DNA of 64,000 nt from Emiliania huxleyi CCMP1516 (lineage: Eukaryota; Haptophyta; Isochrysidales; Noelaerhabdaceae): assembly GCF_000372725.1 (NCBI RefSeq), contig NW_005199516.1:44306-108305 (forward strand), read 5' to 3'. Shown one piece after another: positions 19,276 through 27,962 of the stretch; within the stretch, counting starts at the first letter, position 1; the number at the start of each line of letters is the position of its first letter. The translations under genes were made by a program, and so were the position numbers. The notes below the pieces were generated by a model, which saw only the letters and a list, made by a program, of their open reading frames with translations, ran no database searches and was not told where the DNA came from.

Positions 19276-19565
19276 ACCTTGGACACCTCGACACCTTAGA
19301 CGCAAAACCCCTTGACAACACTCGACACCTGCTCGACACCCTCGACACCCTCGACACCCTCGACACCCTCGACACCCCTCGACACCCCTCGACACGGTCA
19401 AGCATGGTTCCAGCCTCGACAGGCCTCAACAGGCCTCGACAGGCCTCGACAGGCCTCGACAGGCCTCGACAGGCCTCGACACCTCTATCCCTCGACAGCA
19501 GCTCGACAGCAGCTCGACACCCTCGACACCGGGCCTCGACACCTCGACACCAGGGCTCAGGCGAG
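19276..19565 (+). repeat. CTCGACACC / CCTCGACAGG minisatellite, copy 1
   Basis: 9-bp CTCGACACC units are followed by 10-bp CCTCGACAGG units. The whole block, including its unique leader (CACCTTGGACACCTCG through CAAAACCCCTTGACAACACTCG), is repeated at 25297-25562. It was therefore dispersed as one unit rather than expanding twice. Confidence 0.9.
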
Positions 19566-19702
19566 CCCCACCAGCTAAAACGTCTGCCGAAGAGAAGTAG
19601 ACCCACAAAACCGCACGACGGGCGGCGGTGACACGGGTGACTAACTAGACCAGGACTGGGAGAGTGTGTGAAAAGGACGACGGACACGCTGTGGTTCGGA
19701 CG

Positions 19703-20068
19703 TTACCCACGCACGAAGACGGTCGCGCAGGTGGAGTTGCCCCGCGGCGCGTCCTCGTCGCCCTGCCCAACCATCCATCGCGTCACCGCCGCGACGGCGG
19801 GCTCCGTCGCACCGAGACGCGCCCAGCCGTCCGCCTGGAAGGGCGGCACGGCGTCGGCGGCGGGCTCGGGGCCCACCAGCCACGGCGGCGGCGGCAAATC
19901 GGCGTCGGCGGCGCCAAAGCACTCTGACGGCCGAACACCCCACGTCTCCCACGGCAGCCCGGACTGTCCGCCGTCGCACTCGCCCAGCACCACGTAGGCG
20001 CGAACGCTCGGCTGCGCGCGCCACACCGCCGTCCAGTCCTCCTCGGGCATCCACGAGGAGACTACCAC
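19703..20068 (-). pseudogene. Fragment of a methyltransferase-like protein
   Basis: The minus frame reads WMPEEDWTAVWRAQPSV, YVVLGECDGGQSGLPWETWG and finally GNSTCATVFVRG. This block order (D-W-T helix, ExxDGxxGxPWxTWG, GNSxTVxFRR-like end) matches, from memory, the tail of an uncharacterised SAM-methyltransferase-like family found in algae. Upstream the frame runs into a 30-bp GGTTCGGGTACC repeat and loses coding character, so this is a truncated exon or pseudogene. A GGTAACG sequence at its end could be a splice donor. Confidence 0.35.
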
Positions 20069-20140
20069 CTGGGGAGGGTGGGTTCGGGTACCATGGGGTA
20101 GGGGAGGGTGGGTTCGGGTACCGTGGGGTAGGGGAGACGA
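20066..20140 (+). repeat. 30-bp G-rich minisatellite, short copy
   Basis: Two units of the 30-bp motif that forms the large array at 21181-21616 (GGGTTCGGGTACCGTGGGGT core). It interrupts the methyltransferase-like fragment. Confidence 0.85.
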
Positions 20141-20160
20141 CCACCTGGGAACAGAGATCT

Positions 20161-20890
20161 CTCTCCGGCTGCGCGCCTGGCCGGTGCGGCCTCCGAGTCG
20201 GCGACTAGCGCGCGCGATACGGGTTTTGCTCGCCTTCCCTGGGGCCCCGTGTCGCGTGTCTGACTGCCACTGTGCGCGAGGGTCGGTCGACTCCTAACTA
20301 ACGAACTAGCTATAGTCGCGATTTGCCCGCGTGCGTACGAGCTCACTAGCTAGAGCTCGCACTAGAGGCCGTCCTCGCATTCGCCTTCCTGGGACCCGGT
20401 GCTCTGACTGTCGCTGCTGTCTCTCCCTTCCCTCGACTGCCTGTGCGTGTGCGTCTTGGGCCCAGGGTCGTGTGTTTGCGTGAACAGAGGCGGGTGTCGC
20501 GCTAGCCTTCCGTTGGGGCTCGGCGTCGCCCTGTTGTCTGACTGGTCGAGATCTGCCTGTCTGCCCGTCCTGTCCTCTCCTGTCCCGTCCTGTCCTGACT
20601 GCCTGTCTGCCTGTCCTGTCCTCTCGTACACATATGTCCTGCGTGCGATCTGGGGCCGGGCTGTGCCTTTGCGTGAACAGGCGCTCTGCCTGCACCCGCC
20701 CCAAGCCAGAACGCCTCCGCCGCTTGCGATGCCAGGCTGGAGCCCTCCCTCCGCCTCTGGCTCCGCGCAACGGCTCAAGGGGGGTGGGTGGGGGTGGGGG
20801 CGGGGGGGGGGGGGGGAAGGCCGCCAGGGAATACGGCAAGGAGGGCGGCCAGGGAGGGCGGCGAGGAGGGCGGCGGTGAGGTGGTGATGA
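20161..20890. other. Repeat-derived DNA, no gene supported
   Basis: It contains a reversed copy of AEC-intron sequence (20430-20490), a CTGTCC/CTGCCTGTC-rich stretch (20545-20625), a second partial echo at about 20640-20690, and a G-run (20795-20816). Long open frames result from simple composition. Confidence 0.5.
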
Positions 20891-20965
20891 GCTCCATCGC
20901 GTTCTACCACACCGCCCACGGACACTGAACCCACACTGGATTCGATCCTCTGGAGGTATGGGACT
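20891..20965 (+). repeat. CCCACACTGGATTCGA motif repeat, copy 1
   Basis: A 50-55 bp block (CACCGCCCACGGACACTGAA, then CCCACACTGGATTCGATCCT and GGAGGTATGG) recurs reversed at 21915-21975 and direct at 22385-22440. Together with the CTCTCGAGCGC block it seems to form one longer dispersed element. Confidence 0.7.
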
Positions 20966-21160
20966 AGCGCACGCACCGTTGGCGCGTGTGTCGCTACAGC
21001 CTCGTCGTGCGACAGCTGTTCACGGCACGAGGTGTGAAGAGACACTGTTCGCAGCAGCAGTGACGCGCCGAGGAGGCGGAGGGGGCTTGCCTGCTGCGGC
21101 TGGGCGATGACCGACGCATCGCCGAACGAGCCGATAAAGCCGCGGCCGGCGAGAGCGTCC

Positions 21161-21640
21161 GTCGCGATGACCCTCCCTGTAGGGGAGGGTGGGTTCGGGT
21201 ACCGTGGGGTAGGGGAGGGTGGGTTCGGGTACCGTGGGGTAGGGGAGGGTGGGTTCGGGAACCGTGGGGTGGGTTCGGGTACCGTGGGGTAGGGGAGGGT
21301 GGGTTCGGGTACCGTGGGGTAGGGGAGGGTGGGTTCGGGAACCGTGGGGTAGGGGAGGGTGGGTTCGGGTACCGTGGGGTGGGTTCGGGTACCGTGGGGT
21401 AGGGGAGGGTGGGTTCGGGTACCGTGGGGTAGGGGAGGGTGGGTTCGGGTACCGTGGGGTAGGGGAGGGTGGGTTCGGGAACCGTGGGGTAGGGGAGGGT
21501 GGGTTCGGGAACCGTGGGGTAGGGGAGGGTGGGTTCGGGTACCGTGGGGTGGGTTCGGGTACCGTGGGGTAGGGGAGGGTGGGTTCGGGTACCGTGGGGT
21601 AGGGGAGGGTGGGTTCGCCGTCGCGACGACCCTCCCTGCA
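21161..21640 (+). repeat. 30-bp G-rich minisatellite array bounded by direct repeats
   Basis: About 14 units of 30 bp with core GGGTTCGGGTACCGTGGGGT. Some units are shortened to 20 bp by loss of AGGGGAGGGT. A GTCGCGATGACCCTCCCTG block before the array (about 21160-21178) recurs as GTCGCGACGACCCTCCCTG after it (about 21620-21638). G-runs of 3-4 in each unit give strong G-quadruplex potential. Because 30 and 20 give mixed phases, the long Pro-rich frames seen here are not genes. Confidence 0.95.
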
Positions 21641-21914
21641 GCCTCGGGACAATCTCGCTCACTCTCTCGCTCTCTCGTTGGACCTCTGGCCGGGCGTGGC
21701 CAGCGGTGGGCGAGCGGTGCATGCGCGGACATGCATGCACAGACACACAGCCCCTTCCCCTTCCAGACCTCAAAGGACGCGCGCGTGTGTGTGTGGGCAT
21801 CAGAGGCGAGCCGTGCCGCAACCGTGTGACACCCGCAGTGTCACTGTCTGTGACGGCGGCATTTGCCTGCAACCGGCCCGCCGTCGCGGTTGAGGAAGTG
21901 CGCGAGCCGGCCTA

Positions 21915-22175
21915 CGGGTACCGCACCTCCAGAGTCTCGAATCCAGTGCGGGTTCAGTCCCGTGGGTGGTGCGGTAGCTCCGCCTACGTACACAGAAGAC
22001 GCATACCGCAAGCCGGGGGCACGGGACTGTGCAGCGTGCTCCGAGCACCGCGTGAGCACGGGCGACAACGGCAGTGAATGCGGCGGGAGTGCGGCTGAAT
22101 GCGGCTGACTGCGTGTCCTCTCGAGCGCTGCTTGGGAGAGAGGAATTCGTGACGTATTCTGCTTCTAAGCCAGCC
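21915..22175 (+). repeat. Composite dispersed repeat (reversed GGATTCGA block plus CTCTCGAGCGC block)
   Basis: 21915-21975 is the reverse complement of the motif at 20891 and 22385. 22065-22170 (GAATGCGGC repeats, CCTCTCGAGCGC, GCTTCTAAG) is the same family as 14735 and 23055. The pair may be the two ends of one nonautonomous element. Confidence 0.65.
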
Positions 22176-22245
22176 GGCCGTTGCCGGCGCCAACCTCAAG
22201 GACCGACCCGCCGGGGCCGGCGAGCTGGTGGAGCAGCGAACCTAC

Positions 22246-22292
22246 TCCCGAGATTGCCCGAGATTGCCCGAGATTGCCCGAGATTGCCCGAG
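22246..22292 (+). repeat. 10-bp tandem repeat GATTGCCCGA
   Basis: Four to five perfect units within a stretch whose flanks (GGCGAGCTGGTGGAG and GGCGAGCTGGCGGAG) are themselves repeated, suggesting recent slippage inside a duplicated block. Confidence 0.9.
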
Positions 22293-22449
22293 AGGGCGGC
22301 GAGCTGGCGGAGGAGCGAGCCCAGAGAAGCAACCATCTCGCGGTTGAGGAGCTGGCAGAAGCCGTGGCTCTCCGCGAACCTACCGCACCACCCACGGGAC
22401 TGAACCCACACTGGATTCGACCACTCTGGAGGTATGGTACCGAGGCTCT

Positions 22450-22645
22450 CGAACCTAGATGGCAGCACCTCTCCCCATCTCTTCCCACCTCTCCACATCT
22501 GTCCCCGCCTCTCCCCATCTCTCCCCATCTCTCTCACATCTCTCCCCATCTCTTCCCACCTCTCCACATCTGTCCCCGCCTCTCCCCACCTCTCCCCATC
22601 TCTCTCCCCGCCTCTCCCCACCTCCCCCAATCCCTCCCCAGATCT
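22450..22645 (+). repeat. CT-rich 11-bp-like tandem repeat (CTCCCCATCTC)
   Basis: An array of CTCCCCATCT and CTCCACATCTGTCCCCGC units, itself duplicated with a period near 70-75 bp. Pyrimidine-only strand. It is preceded by a copy of the GGATTCGA block (22385-22440). Confidence 0.85.
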
Positions 22646-23054
22646 CCGCGAACCAGTGCAGCAGCGCAAACGTCTTGTGCCCGAGAGGGTCGAGCCGCCC
22701 AAACGCGTCTTCCGCCTACAGAAAGGCGTCCAGGAAAGGTCTAGGAAAGGTCGTGTGCCCGTCGCGCCGCCCAAACGCGTCTGCCGGGCCGGGCGCAGCG
22801 AGGGCCGAGGCGACGTCGCCGCCCGCCGCGAAGTGCTCGCGCCACAGCCTCGCGCGGCGCGCGGTCCGGCGACGCGGCGGTGGCGGCCCCTCCCACCCTC
22901 CGACGCCTCCGTGCCTACGTGACGAAGACGCCACCGACCTCGCGGCGGGGGAGAGAGGGCTTGTGCAGAGCGTTCCACAGGCGCATTTGTGCTCGAGCCC
23001 TTCCGCTGTGCTTCCAGGGGTGCGGAAGGGACTAAAGAGTCTTCCCAGGGCCTC

Positions 23055-23225
23055 GCGTGAATGCGGGCGACACAGGCACAGTGAGTACAGCGGAAGGCGT
23101 GCCCTCTCGAGGGGTGGCTGGAGCACAAGACTGCGGCTTTCGCTTCTAGCCCTCCGTGCGAGTCTGCGGCCTTTCCTAGACCTTTCCTGGACCTTTCCTA
23201 GACCTTTCCGCTTCTAGGCCTCCGT
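23055..23225 (+). repeat. CTCTCGAGCGC-family copy followed by 11-bp satellite seed
   Basis: It runs from GAATGCGGGCGACACAGG through CCTCTCGAGG to TTCGCTTCTAGCCCTCCGTGCGAGTCTGCGG. Four CCTTTCCTAGA-like 11-bp units follow, then a second CGCTTCTAGGCCTCCGTGCGAGTCTGCGG. The repeated end flanks the satellite seed, as in the AEC intron. Confidence 0.7.
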
Positions 23226-23645
23226 GCGAGTCTGCGGCGTGGCGTATGCCGAGCCGCTCCACGAGCTCGGCGTGGGCGGGCAGGCGGGTGTGGTCGTCGA
23301 GGCCGCCGCGCAGGGCGCCCTCGTGCGCGCCGCTGCCGGCCCACCGACGGCCCATCAGCGCCATGTAGAGCGCGTGCGAGCCTCGGCGGTACTCGTCGGA
23401 CCAGACGCCGTTGGTCGCCGCGAGGACGCCCAAGATTGCGCAGACCAGGCCCTCGGCCTCGTCGGCCGGCATCGAGGCGGTTCCGGCCGCAAAAGCATGC
23501 GCCACCTCCGCCTGACCCTCGCGCCGGCTCGCACCCGCGCCCGACTGAGACATCATCGCGCCCACGAGGCCCTCCGCACTCGCGAGCGTGGCCGGCTTCA
23601 GCCCCGAGATGGCGGCGGCGCAGAGCGCGGCGGCGTCGGCAGCGG
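23220..23645 (-). other. Unrecognised coding-like segment
   Basis: The minus frame has ordinary protein composition: GLKPATLASAEGLVGAMMSQ, then AEGLVCAILGVLAATNGVW, YRRGSHALYMALMGRRWAG and LVERLGIRHAADSHGG. No stop occurs, but there is no start or domain I can name. It may be an exon of a lost gene or part of the retroelement whose RT motif lies 160 bp further upstream on the same strand. It ends in the satellite seed at 23200. Confidence 0.3.
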
Positions 23646-23806
23646 GGTGCAGGCAGCGGCCACGCGCGGGGAAGCGAAGGAAGGGGGAGAGGAGCATATG
23701 TCTGCGCGAAGAAGGGGAGGGCTCCCTGGTCTTGGAGGTCTTTTTAGTTGCAACCCATACTGTCCCGTTTTGCTGTTCACAGCTAGGGACGGCCTCTGCG
23801 GCAAAG

Positions 23807-24025
23807 TCAAACCACCCCACCTACCGCCGTCCCCGACAGCGCCGCGCTGCTCGAGGCCGAAGACGTCCGCGCTCGTGCCGAGAGCAGCGTGTCCGGGTGC
23901 GCCGCCTGCTGCTGCAGCAGAGACCAGTGGTAGCCAATCGACCAGAGGAAGGGGCCTAGCGGGTCGCCCTGCGCGCAGCCCTCCTCCGAGTAGTAGACCT
24001 TGCCGTCGGCGTCGGTGGCGAGCGC
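23807..24025 (-). mobile_element. Reverse transcriptase fragment (non-LTR type)
   Basis: The minus frame reads LATDADGKVYYSEEGCAQGDPLGPFLWSIGYHWSL. The QGDPLGPFLW core with a preceding E-G-x-x is motif 4 of non-LTR retrotransposon reverse transcriptases. Upstream (24026-24300) the frame breaks in GGC-rich sequence. Downstream it stops at 23807 before any YxDD catalytic motif. The element is therefore dead and truncated on both sides. It may be the same family as the LINE-type remnant at 45546-46531, which covers the C-terminal part. Confidence 0.65.
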
Positions 24026-24334
24026 GTGCCGCCGCCGCCGCCGCCGCCTCCGTCGCCGCCCTGGCGGAGACCGCCCGCGCCGCCTCGGCCGCCGCCGGCT
24101 CCGCCGCGTTTGTTGTGGCGGCGGCGCTTGCCCCCCCTCCCCCCGCCGGCGCCCTCAGCAGGCCCGCCGTCAGCCGCTGCAGCCTCCTCGGATGTCTTGT
24201 CGGCGCCGTCGTCGTGGCAGAGGCCGCAGGTCTGTGAGGCGTCGGCGCTAGCCGGGCAGCATGCGCAGCCCCCGCCGAATGCCTTGAGAGGCGAGCCGGC
24301 GCCGGAGAGCGCCGGCCGGACACCGGGTGGGAGG

Positions 24335-24565
24335 CTGAGCCCTGGCCTCGACACCTCGACACCAAACCTCGACACCAACTCGACACCTCGACACCCCATG
24401 CCAACTCGACACCCTCGACACCCCTCGACACCCCTCGACACCATCTAGGCTGGTACCACGCTCGTCCGTGTCAAGGTGCCAAACTCGACACCTCGACACC
24501 GCTCGACACCGCTCGACACCGCTCGACACCGCTCGACAACCGCTCGACACCGCTCGACACCTCTG
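24335..24565 (+). repeat. CTCGACACC minisatellite, second type
   Basis: 9- and 10-bp CTCGACACC(G) units are interrupted by a unique insert (24448-24485, TAGGCTGGTACCACGCTCGT). It is related to but not collinear with the arrays at 19276 and 25297. Confidence 0.9.
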
Positions 24566-24616
24566 ATGATCTCTAACACAGCAGAGACGTAGACCCATTT
24601 GGAGTCACAGAGTTAG

Positions 24617-25258
24617 AAAATCAGGGTTGCAGCAGCAATACTTGGCTGGCAGTACTTTTATCCCTCAGTTGCAGCCTCTCAAAAGTTCTAGGTCAAGTTG
24701 CGGCTCAGTTGCACCCCTGTTGATGTAGCAAACATGGCAGTACTCAGGTAGCCCTCAGGTGCTGCACAGCACCTTGTACAGTGGCAATGAATCCTCACAC
24801 CAGTGAGCTTGTGCCATGAGTGCAGACCTGTGGTCCATTGCGCTTTGTGCACTGGCGACGCTCGGCTGCAACGGCGACGCTGCAGCGGCGGCGACGCTGC
24901 TGCGATGGGGTACTGTAGCCCTTAGCTGCTGGACAGCACCTTGTGCAGTGGCAATGTCCACTGACTCATGGCACCAGCCTTGTGAAAGGAGCGCTGTGGT
25001 CAGTTGCGCTTTGTGCGCCGGTGGCGCTGCAGGGGCGACGACGCTGCAGCGGCGACGCTGCTGCGGTGCTGCGCCTGCACAGCACCTTTGTGCACAGTGG
25101 CAATGACTCCCGGCACTTGATGTCTCAAATGTCCACAGAGAGTATACTGGTTGTGCTCAGGTTGTGCTACATCAACAGGGTGCAACTGAGAGGCTGCAAC
25201 TATAAGGGATGAAACAGCTTTGCAACTGCTGCCCAAGTTTTGTTGATGGGCTGCAACT
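24617..25258. mobile_element. Nonautonomous TIR element of about 640 bp
   Basis: The left end (GTTGCAGC..., then TCAGTTGCAGCCTCTC and TTGCACCCCTGTTGATGTAG, to about 24727) is mirrored at the right end: CTACATCAACAGGGTGCAACTGAGAGGCTGCAACT from about 25167, out to GGGCTGCAACTGC at 25258. The imperfect TIRs are about 90-110 bp. The interior (24755-25110) is two to three diverged tandem copies of a block with CAGCACCTTGTGCAGTGGCAATG. No transposase frame. Target duplication not determined. Confidence 0.8.
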
Positions 25259-25296
25259 GCACATCCTCCCCCCCCCGCAAGGCGCGAGACACACGC

Positions 25297-25562
25297 CACC
25301 TTGGACACCTCGACACCTTAGACGCAAAACCCCTTGACAACACTCGCGACACCCGCTCGACACGCTCGACACGCTCGACACCCTCGACACCCTCGACACC
25401 CCTCGACACCCCTCGACACCCCTCGACACGGACAAGCGTGGTACCAGCCTCGACAGGCCTCGACAGGCCTCGACAGGCCTCTCGACACCTCTACCCCTCG
25501 ACAGCAGCTCGACACCCTCCACACCGGGCCTCGACACCTCGACACCAGGGCTCAGGTGGGAG
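25297..25562 (+). repeat. CTCGACACC / CCTCGACAGG minisatellite, copy 2
   Basis: Nearly identical to 19276-19565 including the unique leader and the closing ACACCAGGGCTCAGG. It begins 39 bp after the right TIR of the element at 24617-25258. Confidence 0.9.
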
Positions 25563-25712
25563 GCCGGCTGGCGCGCCGCCGCAGCCCTCGTCGAGCTCCA
25601 TCGCCCCCGGTGCTGCACGCTCCAGCTGCGCAAGTTTGCTTTTTTTTGCGCTTGCTTTCAGTTGCAAAATCGGCGCCGCCAGCAAAACGCCTTCGCTTGC
25701 CGCCGGAAGAGA

Positions 25713-26159
25713 ATGCGCGGCCTCCACGCCGTGCTCGCGCTCGTCACCCTGGATGTGGCAGCCTCTGCATGCTTTACGCGGGATTACGCGGAACAGACGT
25801 GGGCGGATAAATCCAACACCACCTACACCTGCACAGGTAAAGCACCTGACGAGTGCTGCTCGCAAATCGTTGAAGGTGGGGGGTCCACGCGCGATCTTTT
25901 CATCACAACCGAAGAGGTGCCGTGCACCAGTGACGAAGATTGTAGCGACAAGGGGCAGTCGTGCTGCTCCTGGGACGGCGAGCAAGGCTTACACACAGCC
26001 GGCTTTTGCGGCGAGATGTGCACAAGTTCATTCATCCCGGTCACGGACTGCCCCGAGGGTTGCGAGCCCGACCCTCTCCCGGTCGTGGGTGGCCGCCGCT
26101 CGATCCTCTTTGCGTCGCAACCGGTCCGCGCCCCCCCCCGGGGGCGAGAGCCGAGATGA
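25713..26159 (+). CDS. Secreted Cys-rich small protein (3' end uncertain)
   Basis: 148 residues from the ATG at 25713. An upstream in-frame Met at 25662 would bury the signal peptide. Residues 1-20 (MRGLHAVLALVTLDVAASA) form a clear signal peptide. The mature part has about ten Cys: YTCTGKAPDECCSQI, then VPCTSDEDCSDKGQSCCSWD, GFCGEMC and DCPEGC. The C-x5-DC-x6-CC spacing recalls WAP-type or other disulfide-rich extracellular modules, but no family is assigned. After GCEPDPLPV the sequence turns Arg/Pro-rich and an available GTGGGT donor suggests an intron near 26087, so the true C-terminus may lie further on. Confidence 0.6.
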   Translation: MRGLHAVLALVTLDVAASACFTRDYAEQTWADKSNTTYTCTGKAPDECCSQIVEGGGSTRDLFITTEEVPCTSDEDCSDKGQSCCSWDGEQGLHTAGFCGEMCTSSFIPVTDCPEGCEPDPLPVVGGRRSILFASQPVRAPPRGREPR

Positions 26160-27264
26160 CGCGAGGCAGGGCCCTGAGCGAGGAGCGTTCTCTTGTAGGT
26201 GTCCTGCCCCGCGGGCTGCGTGCCGACCACCGGACCTTAGGGGCTGATTGGACTCTGAAGGAGGGAAGCTTCCGGCTTGCTTGTCCGAACCTAGAACATG
26301 GCTCAGCGGCGCTCGACAGAGATGCCCCCCTCGCCGGGGCGGGGTTTGACGCGCGCGCGCGCGCGCGCATCAACCACTAGCGCACACGCGCGCGCGCATC
26401 AACCATACGTAGACTAGCACTTGCTCTCTCTCTCCTCTGAGTGGGGTGTGGTTTAAGTGGTGTGACGTTGCGCTTGGTGCGTCAGTCTGTCTCTGTCTCT
26501 GTCTCTGTCTCTCTGTCTCTGTCTCTGTCTCTGTCTCTGTCTGTCTCAAACCACCGAGGGGTACGATTCCACATAATTCATCCGACGGAAACGTGGCGAT
26601 GGCACCTGATTCGGGGCGCAGTGGGGGGGGGGGGTGAGGATTTGGTTCTGAAGAAGGTGGGGCGAACCGAGGGGGATGGGGGAGGGTCACCGTTTGGGCG
26701 AGCCAAGGCTGTGGCGCCGACGGCGGCACCCTTGTACGAGGCTGTGAGGGGAGCGGCGGCGAGAGGGGGGGCGGCAGCGACGCAGGCGAGCCGCACGCGC
26801 GCGCGACTGAGGGAAGCGCGGGCGGCGGGAAAAAGGAGAACGGCGGCGGCGGCGAGGCGCAAAACGGGGGCGGCGGAAGTGGGGGCGACGGCGGCGGCGG
26901 AGTGAACGGCGGCGCGCGCACGGACGGCGACGAAATCGACGGCGGGGAGGGGCAGGGCTGCATGGCGGCGGCAGGCGCGCGCACATTCGTCGTGTTTTCG
27001 CATTGGCATTCCACGTGCTCCTCGGCGACCTGCGTGCGCGGGAACGGCAGGGGTCATATCGCGCGCACCGGGCGGCGCCGTGCTCGCAGCAGCCGGGATC
27101 GCGGCAGAGTATGGTGGAGAGCTCTACCCGCGCACCTGCCCAGCGATGAGCTCGACGCCGCTCCTGGCAGGCGAATGAATAACTGCACTCCATCCAAAAA
27201 CTCCACGGTGTGTGTGCAAGAAGAAGAAATGCAGGCCGAGAGTTGCGTGTCTTCATTTTTGTGA
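26160..27264. other. Simple-sequence-rich intergenic DNA
   Basis: It contains (CG)n near 26352-26370 and 26386-26396, (TCTCTG)n at 26487-26547, a G-run at 26621-26635 and a GC-rich Ala/Arg-coding stretch (26690-26905) of doubtful status. No gene can be supported; upstream exons of the GH49-like gene could be hidden here. Confidence 0.4.
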
Positions 27265-27903
27265 ATGAAGGGCGCCATCCAGTTCAAAACCACAAGCAAG
27301 GTCTTTCATGCCACGGGACACGGCGTGCTTTCGGGGGAGGATTACGTGTATCAGTACGTGAGCTGCAAGGATGACGGGACCAGCCTACGAATGTGGTGGG
27401 ATCGGACATTGTCCGCGGCCAAACGTGGTAATTGACGGGGCCGACCCTCCACGCCTCGCCATTCAACTCGATGGACGTGGGAGGGAGCGACAATCCTGCG
27501 GTGATCATTTCGGACTATAAGAGAACCCCCTCTCCCTTTTCTCCCAGTAAGCTAAAAGATTATAAGCAGGTCGGGGCTTGGTTATTGCAAACCGATGGGC
27601 CGCACAGATGGTACCCGGGCAGCCGTGACCCGTGTCCAGGACGCCTTCTACCCGGCGAACGACGACGTCATCAAGGTCTACCACAGCAACATTTCAGCCT
27701 CCCGGCTCGCCGTGTGGAAGGGCTACAACGATCCTGTGATCCAGACAGGGTGGAACTTTTGGGAGGACCACCGAGACGGCATCTCGATCGAGCAGTTACA
27801 CGTGATCCACTCCCGATACAAGAGGAGTGGCGAGTACATGTTATCAGCACAAGCTCGTGCCACCCTCGAGAGGCGGTGTCTGTGGCGTGCGCTCACGCGC
27901 TAG
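27265..27903 (+). pseudogene. GH49-like glycosidase (pectin-lyase fold), frameshifted
   Basis: Ordered motifs of a GH49-type (dextranase/isopullulanase) beta-helix are present but spread over three frames. HATGHGVLSGEDYVYQ (27305-27355) and LRMWWDRTLS are in frame 1. NVVIDG near 27420 is in frame 2. GPTLHASPFNSMDVGG and ISDYK...QVGAWLLQTDG (27436-27600) are in frame 3. NDDVIKVYHSNISASRLAVW, NDPVIQTGWNFWEDHRDG and HVIHSRYKRSGEY (27655-27845) are back in frame 1. One shift is an extra G in a G-run at about 27437; a duplicated DYK block sits at 27515-27570. No N-terminal signal peptide or domain is found upstream. Probably dead, unless several very short introns are missed. Confidence 0.55.
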
Positions 27904-27962
27904 TACGGCGCGCGAGATACCGCGCGCGCAGCGAGAGCGAGGGTGACCAAGAACTTCGTCTG

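Noticed and set aside
21181..21616. Possible CRISPR-like array
   Set aside because: Units are directly adjacent with no unique spacers, and the organism is eukaryotic.
20362..21872. Pro-rich frames (TLPYPTVPEP) of 200-456 codons
   Set aside because: Pure translation of the 30-bp satellite and its flanks.
21935..21965. tRNA-like T-arm (GCGGGTTCAGTCCCGT)
   Set aside because: The loop is one base short and no A box or cloverleaf can be drawn; it is part of a dispersed repeat.
26902..27264. 120-codon plus frame before the GH49-like fragment, as its upstream exon
   Set aside because: The frame is interrupted by a stop just before 27265 and shows no beta-helix or signal-peptide pattern.
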